From Quadrisphaera sp. INWT6 (lineage in GTDB: Bacteria > Actinomycetota > Actinomycetes > Actinomycetales > Quadrisphaeraceae), in assembly GCF_015390235.1 (NCBI RefSeq), contig NZ_VUOH01000002.1, positions 744,001 to 808,000 on the forward strand: 64,000 nucleotides of DNA. Direction: 5' to 3'. The notes beneath the pieces were generated by a model. It saw only the letters and a list, made by a program, of their open reading frames with translations, was not told where the DNA came from and did no database searches. Below are positions 1-9,969 of this stretch, in pieces; positions within the stretch are counted from its first letter, which is position 1, and every line of letters starts with the position of its first letter. Both the position numbers and the translations under genes were made by a program.

Positions 1-790
<790 letters not shown>

Positions 791-794
<4 letters not shown>

Positions 795-1393
795 GCGCGC
801 TCCCTGCCCCCTGCGGGCCCGTCCACACCCGCCGCGCGCCAGGCGACCAGCACGACGACGAGAGCCAGGTACGGCAGCGTCAGCGCGCTGGCCACGACGT
901 CGCTGGCCGCCGCCACGGCGAAGGCCCCCGCCGGCGGGTCGCCGAGCGGGCCGAGCACCGAGCGCCACCCCAGGGCGGCGACCGACGCCGGGACCGTCAC
1001 CAGCGCGGACACCGCTCCGCCGGTGACCACACCGGCGAGGACGGTGCCCGGGGCGGCGCGCACGGCCGACGCGGACGTCCGCAGGCCGCGCCGCAGCGCC
1101 CCGCGCCCGCTCCACGACGCCGGCCGGGCGCCGCCGCCCACCGCCAGCGGCACGAGCGCCCCCACGACCCACACCTGCGCCACGAGGGCCGTAAGGAACC
1201 CGACGACGTCGACGGCGAGGGCCGCCAGCGCGCTCGGGCTGCTCCACACCAGCACCTGCCGCAGCACGTCGGGCACGGTGTTCACCGCGGTGGCCAGGGC
1301 CGCCGCGGCGTACGCCGCCCCGGCCCGGCGCCGCAGGAGCCGCAGCGCCGCCGGCAGGACGGCCCGCGCTCCCCACGCCGGCGATGCCGGCAC
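791..1393 (-). CDS. Hypothetical multi-pass membrane protein
   Basis: The protein has about 200 residues and four to five long hydrophobic stretches rich in Ala, Val and Leu, with basic loops (LRLLRRRAG near the start, RGALRRGLR in the middle). I do not recognise the family. The GTG at 1393 is chosen because it lies 30 bases after the methyltransferase stop; no ATG is available in frame nearby, so the true start may differ by some codons. The stop overlaps the next start (ATGA). It sits between a methyltransferase and another small membrane protein in one compact same-strand run. Confidence 0.5.
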
Positions 1394-1422
1394 CGACGCC
1401 GGCTCCGACGCCGGTGCGGCGC

Positions 1423-2094
1423 TCAGGACCCCTCCCGGGTGGCCACGGCCTGCACGAGCCGGTCGCCCGCGCGGCGGCGGGTGCGCCCCGGCTGCACGGC
1501 GAACCCGGCGGCCCCGACCGCCTCGAGGAGCTCGTCGCCGGAGAAGCGCCCCTCGGGGTGGCGGGACACGGCCCGCAGCCACGGCGCGTCGACGACGCGC
1601 GAGGTCATCTCCGTGAGCGCCAGCTGCCCGCCCGGCCTGACCACGCGGGCGGCCTCGGCGAGGACGGCGCGCCAGTCGTCGGCGTGGTGCAGGGCGTGGA
1701 AGGACACCAGCAGGTCGGCGCTGCCGCCGTCGAGCGGGAGGGCGGCCGCGTCGGCCTCGAGGACCTCCACCTCGACACCGGGGCGCGCGGCGAGGTCGGC
1801 CAGCGCCGCGCGCGCCGAGACCACCGAGGCGGCGTGGAGGTCGACGGCCGTGACGCGGCGGGCCCCCATCAGCTCGACCGCGCACCGGGTGCCCAGCCCG
1901 CGCCGTCCCGTCCCGACCTCGACGCACACCTCGCCGCGCGCCCCCAGGCGCGCGAGCTCGGGACCCTCGAACCGCAGACCGACCTCGTGGCGCGCCCGGG
2001 AGTCGACCCAGACCCGGTTCGCGTCGAGGTACGTCGGAGGGGCCTGGCCGCCGCGGGGGCTGCCGGTCTCGCGGGGGCTGGGGTGGGCTGCCAC
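1423..2094 (-). CDS. Class I SAM-dependent methyltransferase
   Basis: The 223-residue protein has a type 11 methyltransferase core. The SAM-binding region is CVEVGTGRRGLGTRC (about 56-70), followed by VTAVDLHAASV for motif I/II, SADLLVSFHALHHADDW for motif III/IV and VVRPGGQLALTEM for the post-motif strand. The substrate cannot be read from sequence. It lies downstream of the menaquinone-tail genes on the same strand but is separate from the MenG methyltransferase at 4527-5243, so quinone methylation is not implied. The GTG start is preceded by TAGGGG at a six-base distance, a weak form of the leaderless -10 seen elsewhere here. Confidence 0.75.
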   Translation of the reverse strand: MAAHPSPRETGSPRGGQAPPTYLDANRVWVDSRARHEVGLRFEGPELARLGARGEVCVEVGTGRRGLGTRCAVELMGARRVTAVDLHAASVVSARAALADLAARPGVEVEVLEADAAALPLDGGSADLLVSFHALHHADDWRAVLAEAARVVRPGGQLALTEMTSRVVDAPWLRAVSRHPEGRFSGDELLEAVGAAGFAVQPGRTRRRAGDRLVQAVATREGS

Positions 2095-2146
2095 CCCGCT
2101 CCCCTACCCCCTCAGCAGGGCGTCACCCCGCGGGGGACGCCGGGCG

Positions 2147-3229
2147 TCAGCGGTCGCGCTCGGTGGTGCTGCGCGCGAACGCCGCGAGGGCGTCGCGCAC
2201 GTGCCCGGCGGGCAGGCCGTCGAGCACCTCGACGGCGGACGCGGCCCACTCGCGGGCGCTCTCGCGGGCCGTCGCCGCGTACGGGGAGGCCGCGAGGGCG
2301 TCGACGGCGGTGGCGAGGGCCTCGTCACCGGAGAGGTCGGCGTCGAGCAGCTCGACCAGGGCGGCGGCCTCGGCGTCGCCTCCGGCGGAGGCGCGGCGGG
2401 CGAGCAGCACCGGGAGCGTGGGGACGCCCTCGCGCAGGTCGGTGCCGGCGGCCTTGCCGGTGCGGGCGACGGCGTCCTCGCCGGAGCGGGAGAGGTCGAG
2501 CACGTCGTCGGCGAGCTGGAAGGCGACGCCGACGCGCTCGCCGTACAGCCGCATGACCTCGACGACGTCGGCCGGGGCGCCGGAGAACTGCGCGCCGAAC
2601 TGGCCGGCGAGCGCGATCAGCGAGCCGGTCTTGTCGGAGAGGACCTGCAGGTGGTGCGCCACCGGGTCCTCGTCGGGGCGGGGCCCGACGGTCTCGTGCA
2701 TCTGGCCGAGGCACAGGCGCTCGAAGGTCTCGGCCTGCAGCCGCACCGCGAGGGGCCCGAGCTCGGCCACCAGGCGGGAGGCGCGGGCGAAGAGGAGGTC
2801 ACCGGTGAGGATGGCGACGTCGTTGCCCCACTTGGCCTGCGCCGACGGGGCGCCGCGGCGCAGCGGGGCGTCGTCCATGACGTCGTCGTGGTAGAGGCTC
2901 GCGAGGTGCACCAGCTCGACGGCGACGGCGGCGGTCAGCACGCCCGGGTCGTCGGGGTCGCCCAGGTGGGCGGCGAGCAGCGCGAGCATCGGGCGCACCC
3001 GCTTGCCGCCGGCCTCCACCAGGTGCCGGGAGGCGGCGTCGGCGAGGGCGTCGGTGTGCCTCACGGCCTCGCGCAGCTGGGCCTCGACGCCGTCCAGACC
3101 GTCGAGGACGCGGGCGGTCAGCGCCTCGTCGACGTCGGGGACGGCGGCGGTGCCGCGCGCCCGGGGGCTCGCAGGCCCCGGGGGCGCGGGGACGAGCGCT
3201 CCCGTGACCACGGGGCCAGCGTAGGTCAC
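2147..3229 (-). CDS. Long-chain trans-polyprenyl diphosphate synthase (menaquinone side chain)
   Basis: This 360-residue enzyme condenses isopentenyl diphosphate units onto an allylic primer to build the menaquinone tail. Both aspartate-rich motifs are intact: YHDDVMDDAPLRRG (first DDxxD) and QLADDVLDLSRSGED (second), together with GGKRVRPML near residue 75, typical of heptaprenyl and octaprenyl/nonaprenyl synthases. Its GTG start overlaps the stop of the reductase gene (GTGA), and menG precedes that in the same overlapping chain. This gives a menG-reductase-prenyl synthase operon. Product chain length cannot be read reliably. The protein is cytosolic, with a Pro/Ala-rich N-terminus before residue 30. 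Confidence 0.9.
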   Translation of the reverse strand: MTYAGPVVTGALVPAPPGPASPRARGTAAVPDVDEALTARVLDGLDGVEAQLREAVRHTDALADAASRHLVEAGGKRVRPMLALLAAHLGDPDDPGVLTAAVAVELVHLASLYHDDVMDDAPLRRGAPSAQAKWGNDVAILTGDLLFARASRLVAELGPLAVRLQAETFERLCLGQMHETVGPRPDEDPVAHHLQVLSDKTGSLIALAGQFGAQFSGAPADVVEVMRLYGERVGVAFQLADDVLDLSRSGEDAVARTGKAAGTDLREGVPTLPVLLARRASAGGDAEAAALVELLDADLSGDEALATAVDALAASPYAATARESAREWAASAVEVLDGLPAGHVRDALAAFARSTTERDR

Positions 3230-4530
3230 CGCCCGACCGGGGCCAGGCGCGACAGCAGGGTGACCACGCGGTCGGCCGCATCACCGCCGGTCGGCTCCGC
3301 CAGGTTCGCGAGGAGCTTGACCACGAGGTGCATCGCTCGGCGGCGCGGCAGGCCCAGGCGCACGGCCGCCGACAGCACCTGCGGGTGGGCGATGAGCTTG
3401 GCGAAGGTGCGGCCCAGGGTGAAGTACCCGCCGAGCTCGGCGTAGAGGGCGCGCGGGTACGCCTCGAGGGCCGCCGCGCGGGCGGCGTCACCGCGGTCGC
3501 GGCCCTGCTGCAGGGCGGTGACCACGACGTCGGCGGCGAGGCGCCCGGAGTGCAGCGCGTACTCGATGCCCTCGCCGTTGAAGGGGTTGACCATGCCGCC
3601 GGCGTCGCCCAGCAGGAGCACGCCGTGCTTCGCGTGGGGCGTGCGGTTGAAGCCCATGGGCAGCGCGGCGCTCTTCACCGGCCCCTCCTGGTGGGCCTCG
3701 TCGAGGGTCCACTCCGCGGGGGTGGTGGCGAGCCACTGGCGCAGCACGGCCTTGAGGTCGACCGGCTGGCTGGCGTCGATGACGCCCAGCCCGACGTTGG
3801 CGCGGCCGTCACCGAGGCCGAAGATCCAGCCGTAGCCGGGCAGCAGCGGCGAGCGGCGGGGCTCGCCCGACCACAGCTCCAGCCAGCTCTCCATCCACGG
3901 CTCGTGGCTGCGGGGCGTGCGGAAGTAGGCCCGCGCGGCGACGCCGAGGGGCCGGTCGGTGCGGCGCTCGACGCCGAGGGCCACCGCGGTGCGGCTGGAG
4001 ACGCCGTCGGCGGCGAGCACCACGGGAGCGCTGTGCACCACCTCGGGCCCGGTCGCCCGGCCGCGCTCGTCGACGGGCCTGGCGCGCACCCCGGTGACCA
4101 GGCCGGTGGTCCCGTCGAGCACGGGGGCGACGGCGGCCGTGCGCTCCAGCAGGCGCGCCCCGGCGGCGCCGGCCCGGCGGGCGAGCAGCTCGTCGAAGTC
4201 GCCGCGGGTGCGCACCAGCCCGTGGTCGGGGAAGGAGGCGAGCCGGGGCCAGGGGATGTCGTAGCTGCGGCCGCCGCCGACCAGGCGCAGGCCGCGGGTG
4301 CGCGCCCAGCCGTCCTGCTCGGCGTCGGTCAGGCCGAGGTGGGCGAGCTCGCGGACCGCGCGGGGCGTCAGCCCGTCGCCGCAGACCTTGTCGCGGGGGA
4401 ACGACGACCTCTCCAGCAGCACGACGTCGAGCCCGGCGGCCGCCAGGTGCGCCGCGGCCGAGCTGCCGGCCGGGCCGGCGCCCACGACGACGACGTCGGC
4501 GCGCTCCCCGCCGCCCGCGCTCGTGCTCAC
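3226..4530 (-). CDS. menJ: Geranylgeranyl reductase family FAD oxidoreductase, probable menaquinone reductase
   Basis: The 434-residue flavoprotein opens with the FAD-binding [18 protein letters not shown], followed by [17 protein letters not shown], the CxGxG-type signature of geranylgeranyl reductases. The second FAD motif is [18 protein letters not shown]. The family reduces isoprenoid double bonds; in mycobacteria the MenJ member saturates one bond of the menaquinone tail. The position between menG and the polyprenyl synthase, with four-base overlaps on both sides, supports that role. Partial saturation of the tail in this organism is inferred, not shown. The GTG at 4530 is chosen because it overlaps the menG stop and directly precedes the Rossmann strand. 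Confidence 0.85.
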   Translation of the reverse strand: MSTSAGGGERADVVVVGAGPAGSSAAAHLAAAGLDVVLLERSSFPRDKVCGDGLTPRAVRELAHLGLTDAEQDGWARTRGLRLVGGGRSYDIPWPRLASFPDHGLVRTRGDFDELLARRAGAAGARLLERTAAVAPVLDGTTGLVTGVRARPVDERGRATGPEVVHSAPVVLAADGVSSRTAVALGVERRTDRPLGVAARAYFRTPRSHEPWMESWLELWSGEPRRSPLLPGYGWIFGLGDGRANVGLGVIDASQPVDLKAVLRQWLATTPAEWTLDEAHQEGPVKSAALPMGFNRTPHAKHGVLLLGDAGGMVNPFNGEGIEYALHSGRLAADVVVTALQQGRDRGDAARAAALEAYPRALYAELGGYFTLGRTFAKLIAHPQVLSAAVRLGLPRRRAMHLVVKLLANLAEPTGGDAADRVVTLLSRLAPVGR

Positions 4531-5243
4531 GAGGTGGGGCGGACGGCGCGGTGCAGCGCCACGATGCCGCCGGTGAGGTCCTTCCAGGCGGTGCCGGTCC
4601 ACCCGGCGTCCTGGACCCAGCGGGCCAGGCCGGCCTGGTCGGGCCAGGCGCGGATCGACTCGGCGAGGTAGACGTACGCCTCGGGGTTGGAGGCGGTGCG
4701 CCGCGCTACCGCGGGCAGCGCGCGCATCAGGTACTCGGTGTAGACCGTGCGGAACGGCGCCCACGTCGGGTGGGAGAACTCGCACACCACCAGGCGTCCG
4801 CCCGGGCGGGTCACCCGGAGCACCTCCGCGAGCGCCGCCTGCGGCTCCACCACGTTGCGCAGGCCGAAGCTGATGGTCACCGCGTCGAAGGCGGCGTCCG
4901 CGAAGGGCAGGCGGGTGGCGTCACCGGCGACGAAGGGCAGGTCGGGGCGGCGGCGGGCGCCGACGGCGAGCATGCCGCGGGAGAAGTCGCACGCGACGGC
5001 GCGGGCGCCGAGGTCGGCGAACGGCTCGGTGGAGGTGCCGGTGCCGGCGGCGAGGTCGAGGACCTTCTCGCCGGGGCGCAGGTCGAGGGCGCGGACCACC
5101 GCGCGCCGCCACCCGCGGTCCTGGCGGAGGCTGAGGATGGTGTTGGTGCGGTCGTAGCGGCTGGCGACGCCGTCGAACATGGCGGCGACCTGCTGGGGTG
5201 CCTTGGCGAGGTCGGCGCGAGTCACCCGACCATGGTCCCCCAT
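4527..5243 (-). CDS. menG: Demethylmenaquinone methyltransferase
   Basis: MenG/UbiE transfers a methyl group from SAM to demethylmenaquinone, the last step of menaquinone synthesis. Signatures are [15 protein letters not shown] near the N-terminus, [15 protein letters not shown] (SAM motif I), [11 protein letters not shown] and VVCEFSHP, all typical of UbiE. The length of 232-238 residues is normal. The ATG at 5243 gives [11 protein letters not shown], but a GTG at 5225 gives [13 protein letters not shown], which matches the usual start of family members; either is possible. The gene heads an overlapping operon with the reductase and prenyl synthase and is divergent from proA. Confidence 0.93.
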   Translation of the reverse strand: MGDHGRVTRADLAKAPQQVAAMFDGVASRYDRTNTILSLRQDRGWRRAVVRALDLRPGEKVLDLAAGTGTSTEPFADLGARAVACDFSRGMLAVGARRRPDLPFVAGDATRLPFADAAFDAVTISFGLRNVVEPQAALAEVLRVTRPGGRLVVCEFSHPTWAPFRTVYTEYLMRALPAVARRTASNPEAYVYLAESIRAWPDQAGLARWVQDAGWTGTAWKDLTGGIVALHRAVRPTS

Positions 5244-5307
5244 CGGCTCCCGTGCGGCGCCCCACCCGCCTCCCGGCCGTGATCACCGCCGCGGGAGGGC
5301 GGCGTCG

Positions 5308-5313
5308 TAGGCT
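5308..5313 (+). promoter_or_regulatory. -10 box of proA
   Basis: TAGGCT lies eight bases before the GTG start of proA, in the pattern seen upstream of many genes in the window. The very short leader suggests a leaderless or nearly leaderless transcript. No clear -35 box was recognised. Confidence 0.4.
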
Positions 5314-5321
5314 CTGGCGCC

Positions 5322-6632
5322 GTGAGCAGCGCCACGTCGTCCTCCAGCTCCACCGCCGCCGCCGCTGTGCGGGAGGCCGCGCAGCGCGCCGCCGGAGCCG
5401 CCGCCGCGCTGCGGATGGCCCCGGACTCCCAGGTGAGCGAGGCGCTGGCCGCCGCGGCCGAGCGCGTGGCCGTCGCGGCCGACGCGGTGCTCGCGGCCAA
5501 CGCCGACGACGTGGCCGCCGCCGAGGCGTCGGGGACGAGCGCGGGGCTGCTCGACAGGCTCCGCCTCGACCCGGCCCGCCTGGAGGCCGCGGCCCAGCAG
5601 CTGCGGGAGATCGCCGCGCTGCCCGCGCAGCCGCGCATGGTGTTCGTCCGCGACCTGCCGGGCGAGGGCGTCCACGGCGGCCAGGTGTGGGAGCGCCGCG
5701 TGCCGGTCGGTGTCATCGGCGCCACCTACGAGGCGCGGCCCGCGGTGACCGTCGACGTCGCCGGGCAGGTGCTGCGCGCCCGCAGCGCCGCCGTGCTGCG
5801 CACCGGGTCGGCGGCCCTGCGCACGTCCAGCGTGCTGGTCGACGAGGTGCTCGCCCCGGCGCTCGCCGCCGCGGGGCTGCCCGACGGCTCCGTGCAGCTG
5901 GTCCGCCAGCCCGGCCACGACGCCGCCGAGGCGCTGGTGGCCCAGCCCGACCTGGTCCCCCTCGTCATCGTGCGCGGCTCCGGGGAGACCACCCGCCACC
6001 TGTCGCGCCTCGGCGCCGCGGCCGGGACGCGGGTGCTCGCCCACGCCGACGGCGGCGGGGTGCTCTACGCCGACCTCGCGGCCGACCTCGACAGGTTCCG
6101 CGACCTGCTGCGCGCCGGCGTCGACAGGCTCGGGGTCTGCAACCGGCTGAACCTGCTGCTCGTGCACGCCGCCCGCTGGGAGGAGCTGAGCCAGGTGGCC
6201 GTAGAGGTGCTCTCCGAGGCGGGCGTCGAGGCGCAGCTGCCCCCGCACGCCCAGCGGCTCGGGCACGAGTGGGCCCTGGACTCCGGCAACGAGGCCCGCG
6301 TGACCGTGGCGCCGGTGGCCGGCGCCGTCGAGGCCGCCGGGCTCGCTGGCGCGCAGACCAGCGGCATCGCCGCCACCGTCGTCACCGAGGACGCCGGCAC
6401 GGCCGCGGAGTTCCTCGGCTCGTGGGGCGGCACCGGCGGCTTCTGGAACACCACCACCCGCCTGCTCGACGGCTACAAGCTGCTCGGCGTCCCCGAGACG
6501 GGCATCAGCGTCGACTCCGTGCCCGGGCCCCGCGGCCCGGTCACCGGGGCCGACCTGGTGCTGCGGCAGTTCGTGGTGCTCCCCGCGGGCACCGCGGAGG
6601 CCGACGGCGTCGAGGCCTCCCTGCGCGGGTGA
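5322..6632 (+). CDS. proA: Glutamate-5-semialdehyde dehydrogenase
   Basis: ProA reduces gamma-glutamyl phosphate to glutamate-5-semialdehyde with NADPH in proline synthesis. The 436-residue protein shows the family layout: cofactor domain with VPVGVIGATYEARPAVTVD, then the catalytic-cysteine segment GVCNRLNLLLVH, then GTGGFWNTTTRLLDGYK near the C-terminus. The length is slightly above the usual 415-420 because of an Ala/Ser-rich N-terminus. It is a single gene, divergent from menG, with no proB partner in view. GTG start; there is no Shine-Dalgarno, and the close TAGGCT box suggests leaderless expression. Confidence 0.93.
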   Translation: MSSATSSSSSTAAAAVREAAQRAAGAAAALRMAPDSQVSEALAAAAERVAVAADAVLAANADDVAAAEASGTSAGLLDRLRLDPARLEAAAQQLREIAALPAQPRMVFVRDLPGEGVHGGQVWERRVPVGVIGATYEARPAVTVDVAGQVLRARSAAVLRTGSAALRTSSVLVDEVLAPALAAAGLPDGSVQLVRQPGHDAAEALVAQPDLVPLVIVRGSGETTRHLSRLGAAAGTRVLAHADGGGVLYADLAADLDRFRDLLRAGVDRLGVCNRLNLLLVHAARWEELSQVAVEVLSEAGVEAQLPPHAQRLGHEWALDSGNEARVTVAPVAGAVEAAGLAGAQTSGIAATVVTEDAGTAAEFLGSWGGTGGFWNTTTRLLDGYKLLGVPETGISVDSVPGPRGPVTGADLVLRQFVVLPAGTAEADGVEASLRG

Positions 6633-6734
6633 CCCGCCGCTGACGGACCGCCGGTGCGCCGTGTGGTGGACGTCATCACGTCCGGCGCCCGCTGCGGGGG
6701 TCGCTCCGCCGGGAGGCGCCTAGCCTGGACGGCG

Positions 6735-8135
6735 ATGACCACGACCGTCGGCCGCCCCGGCCGCCCGCCCGCGCCGCGCCCCTCCGGGCCGGCCGCCGAG
6801 CGCGCCCTCTCCGCGGGTGCGCGGCTGCGCTGGCGGACCACCCGCCTGAGCGACCCGGGCCCGCTCCTGGAGCTGCTCACCCGGACCGCCCCCGCGAGCA
6901 CCGGCCCCGGCGGGCCGCTGGCGTGGGTGCGGCGGGGCGAGGGCATCGTCGGGTGGGGCGAGGCGGCACGCGTCGAGGCCTCTGGCGAGCACCGCTTCGC
7001 GACGGCGGGCGCCGCCTGGCGCGACCTGCTGCTGGGCGCTCCCGTGGTCGACGAGGTGCGCCAGCCGGGCACGGGCCCGGTGGCCTTCACCTCCCTGTCC
7101 TTCGACGGCGGCTCCGCGGCGGGCGGGGTGCTCGTCGTGCCCGAGGTGCTGGTCGGGCGCCGGGGCTGCACCTGGTGGGTCACCACCGCGACCCCGGTGG
7201 ACGAGCCCGCGGCGGCGCCCGCGGACGTGCTCGCCTCCGCCCTCGGCGGGGCCGCCGACGAGCACGACGCCCTCAGCGGCCTGGGCGGCCCCGGTGCCGT
7301 CCGCTACTCCGACGGCGCGCTGAGCGGCCCGGCGTGGGCCACCGCGGTCGCCCGGGCGGTGGAGCGCATCCAGGCCGGTGAGCTCGAGAAGGTCGTGCTC
7401 GCGCGCGACCTGGTCGCCGAGACCGAGCACGCCGTCGACCCGCGCTGGCTGCTCGGCAGGCTCGCCGAGGCCTACCCCTCGTGCTGGTCGTTCGCCGTCG
7501 ACGGCCTGGTCGGCGCCACCCCCGAGCTGCTGGTGCGCCGCGAGCGCGGCCTGGTGCACTCCCGGGTGCTGGCCGGCACCATCCGCCGCACGGGCGACGA
7601 GGAGCGCGACGCGGCGCTCGCGGGCTCGCTGGCGCGCTCGGGCAAGGACCTGGAGGAGCACGAGTACGCCGTGCGCTCGGTGGTCTCGGCGCTGGCACCC
7701 CACTGCCGGACGACGACGGCGCCCGACGCGCCGTTCGTGCTCCACCTGCCGAACGTGATGCACCTGGCCTCGGACGTCACCGGCGTCCTCGACGACGGCC
7801 GCCCCGGCGGCGCCCCCGGGGTGCTCGAGCTCGCGGCGGCGCTGCACCCGACGGCGGCGGTGTGCGGCACCCCCACCCCCGCCGCGGCGGCGCTGATCGC
7901 CGAGCTGGAGCAGATGGACCGCGACCGGTACTCCGGCCCCGTGGGCTGGGTGGACGCCGACGGCGACGGCGAGGTGGGCCTCGCGCTGCGCTGCGCCCGG
8001 ATCGACCCCGACGACAGCCGCCGCGTGCGGCTGTTCGCCGGGTGCGGGGTGGTCGCCGGGTCCGACCCGGTGGCCGAGCTGGCGGAGTCCGACGCGAAGC
8101 TCGTGCCGGTCCGCGACGCCCTCGGCAGCGCCTGA
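6735..8135 (+). CDS. menF: Isochorismate synthase
   Basis: The 466-residue chorismate-binding enzyme converts chorismate to isochorismate, the entry into menaquinone synthesis. Signatures are AGELEKVVLARDL, ATPELLVRRE, the catalytic stretch LEEHEYAVRSVVSAL, HPTAAVCGTPT and MDRDRYSGPVGWVD near the C-terminus. The adjacent convergent menD takes the product, so isochorismate for menaquinone is preferred over a siderophore role. The ATG at 6735 follows TAGCCT (6721-6726) by eight bases. An upstream in-frame extension to 6654 is possible but carries no family similarity, so the shorter start is used. Confidence 0.9.
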   Translation: MTTTVGRPGRPPAPRPSGPAAERALSAGARLRWRTTRLSDPGPLLELLTRTAPASTGPGGPLAWVRRGEGIVGWGEAARVEASGEHRFATAGAAWRDLLLGAPVVDEVRQPGTGPVAFTSLSFDGGSAAGGVLVVPEVLVGRRGCTWWVTTATPVDEPAAAPADVLASALGGAADEHDALSGLGGPGAVRYSDGALSGPAWATAVARAVERIQAGELEKVVLARDLVAETEHAVDPRWLLGRLAEAYPSCWSFAVDGLVGATPELLVRRERGLVHSRVLAGTIRRTGDEERDAALAGSLARSGKDLEEHEYAVRSVVSALAPHCRTTTAPDAPFVLHLPNVMHLASDVTGVLDDGRPGGAPGVLELAAALHPTAAVCGTPTPAAAALIAELEQMDRDRYSGPVGWVDADGDGEVGLALRCARIDPDDSRRVRLFAGCGVVAGSDPVAELAESDAKLVPVRDALGSA

Positions 8136-8173
8136 GGCCCGGCCCCCAGGCGGTTCCAGGCGTTCCAGGCGGT

Positions 8174-9910
8174 TCAGCCGCTCCGGCGCACGGCCTCCGA
8201 CACGGCTCCGCGGACCCGGGCGTGGAGCGCGCGCAGGTCCGCGCGGTCGGCGCGCACCACGAGCACCTCGCGGCCCCGCACCGGCGCCGCCAGGGCCGCG
8301 CGGAGGTCGTCGAGGCCCTCGACCCGGCGCGCGCTGACGCCCAGGGCGGCGGCGAGGGCCACCAGGTCGCGGCCGTGGGGCGTCCCGAAGAGGCGCTCGA
8401 AGACGGCGGCCCGGTCGGGAGCGCCCGGGTCGCCGTGCTCCAGGCCGGTGAAGATGCCGCCGCCGTCGTCGTCCACGACCACCACGCGCAGGTCGGGCTC
8501 CGGCTCCCCGGGGGGCAGCAGCAGGCCGTTGGCGTCGTGCAGCAGCGCCAGGTCGCCGACCAGCACCGTCGCGGGCGCCCCCGCCGCGAGCGCGGCTCCG
8601 GTGGCCGTGGACAGCGTGCCGTCGATGCCGGACAGGCCGCGGCCGGCGAGCACCCGCGGGCCCCCCGGGGTGCCGGTCCAGGGGGCGGCGGCGAGGTCGA
8701 GGTCGCGGACGGCGTTGGAGGCGGCCGTCACGAGCAGCTCTCCCGGGCGCCGTCCCAGCGCGGCGGCGACCTCGCGCGCGACGAGCGGGCCGGTCAGCCG
8801 TCCGGAGCCCGCTGCGGCGTCGAGCTCGGCGTCGAGGGCCTCCTGGGCCGCGGCTCCGGCGCGCTGCCAGGCGGTGAGGCAGGCGGCGTCACCCCGGCTG
8901 CCGGTCAGGAGCTGCTCGGTGCCGGCCGTCGGTGGCACGACCACCCGGCGTGCGCCCCGGGTGGGGTCGGGGCCGGGGTCGTCCGCGTGGGCGACGAGGT
9001 GCACCAGCGCGACGTCGCCGCGCGCGAGGAGCGCCGTGACGGGGCGGCTGAGGGTGGGGCGCCCGACGGCGACGACCCTCTCGACAGCGCCGCCGAGGTC
9101 CGGCTCGCCGAGCAGCAGGCGGTAGGGGCCGACGGCGTTCGGGCCGCCGCGGGCGCCGGAGCTCGGCTCGGCCAGCAGGGGCCAGCCCCGGCGCTCGGCG
9201 AGGGCGCGCGCGAGAGCACCCAGGTGGGCGGGTGCGTCGCCCACGACGACGACCGTGCGCGCCTCCCCCTCCACCGCACCCTCCGCGGAGGGTGCGGAAG
9301 GGGCGGAGGGAGCGCGAGGACCGGGGGCGGGGTCCCAGGGGGCGTCGGGGACCAGGGGGTCGGCGAGCGCCAGGTCGCCCTGCACGGGGCCGGGACGCGC
9401 GTCGCGGTCGCCGCGGGCCGTGGCCACCAGGTCGGCCACGCCCGCGCGCCAGGTGGCCTCGACGCGGGCCAGCAGCTCGCCCTCGCGGGGCACCGGCAGG
9501 TCGAGGGCCAGCCGCGCCGCGGCGCCGAACAGGCCCGCCTGCAGGGCCGTGGTCTGGTTGGCCCACGTGCCGCGCACCGCGTGGGGCCGGTCGGCCGAGA
9601 GCACCACCAGGGGCACGCCCGACTCCGCCGCCTCGAGCACCGCCGGGTGGAGGTTCGCGACCGCCGTCCCCGAGGTGGTGACGACGGCGGCCGGAGCGCC
9701 CCCGCCGCGGGACAGGCCCAGGGCGGTGAAGCCCGCGGCCCGCTCGTCGTGGCGCACGTGGAGGCGGACCAGGCCCGCGGCGTCGGCGGCGTGGAGCGCG
9801 TACGCCAGCGGCGCCGACCGGGAGCCGGGGCAGAGCACCACCTCCCGGACCCCCGACGCCGCGAGCTGCTGGACCACCGCGCGCGCGAGCGCCGTCGACG
9901 GGTTCACCAC
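8174..9910 (-). CDS. menD: SEPHCHC synthase (menaquinone, ThDP enzyme)
   Basis: MenD joins isochorismate and 2-oxoglutarate using thiamine diphosphate. The 578-residue protein starts (V)VNPSTALARAVV, the usual MenD opening, and carries CPGSRSAPLAYAL, RHDERAAGFTALGL (the conserved Glu of the pyrimidine domain), TTSGTAVANLHPAVLEA and the C-terminal GDLALLHDANGL segment. Oddity: the linker before VVVVGDAPAH contains an SAPSAPSAEGAVEGEA stretch encoded by a perfect palindrome whose 25-base sequence recurs in a gap at 26568-26592. The GTG at 9910 lies exactly six bases after CATGAT; the GTG at 9907 would give the textbook NPSTA start. The gene is convergent with menF. Confidence 0.92.
   Translation of the reverse strand: MVNPSTALARAVVQQLAASGVREVVLCPGSRSAPLAYALHAADAAGLVRLHVRHDERAAGFTALGLSRGGGAPAAVVTTSGTAVANLHPAVLEAAESGVPLVVLSADRPHAVRGTWANQTTALQAGLFGAAARLALDLPVPREGELLARVEATWRAGVADLVATARGDRDARPGPVQGDLALADPLVPDAPWDPAPGPRAPSAPSAPSAEGAVEGEARTVVVVGDAPAHLGALARALAERRGWPLLAEPSSGARGGPNAVGPYRLLLGEPDLGGAVERVVAVGRPTLSRPVTALLARGDVALVHLVAHADDPGPDPTRGARRVVVPPTAGTEQLLTGSRGDAACLTAWQRAGAAAQEALDAELDAAAGSGRLTGPLVAREVAAALGRRPGELLVTAASNAVRDLDLAAAPWTGTPGGPRVLAGRGLSGIDGTLSTATGAALAAGAPATVLVGDLALLHDANGLLLPPGEPEPDLRVVVVDDDGGGIFTGLEHGDPGAPDRAAVFERLFGTPHGRDLVALAAALGVSARRVEGLDDLRAALAAPVRGREVLVVRADRADLRALHARVRGAVSEAVRRSG
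9273..9297. repeat. Palindrome inside menD shared with 26568-26592
   Basis: The 25 bases at 9273-9297 contain a 24-base perfect palindrome centred on CCGCGG. The identical 25 bases form the centre of a longer palindrome at 26568-26592 between two unrelated convergent genes. Here the element is in frame within menD and encodes part of a flexible Ala/Ser/Glu linker between two domains, where an insertion would be tolerated. Confidence 0.75.
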
Positions 9911-9969
9911 CGGCCCATCATGGGCGGCCGACCGCCCGCCGACACCACCGCCGGAGGGGAGGGGACGGC

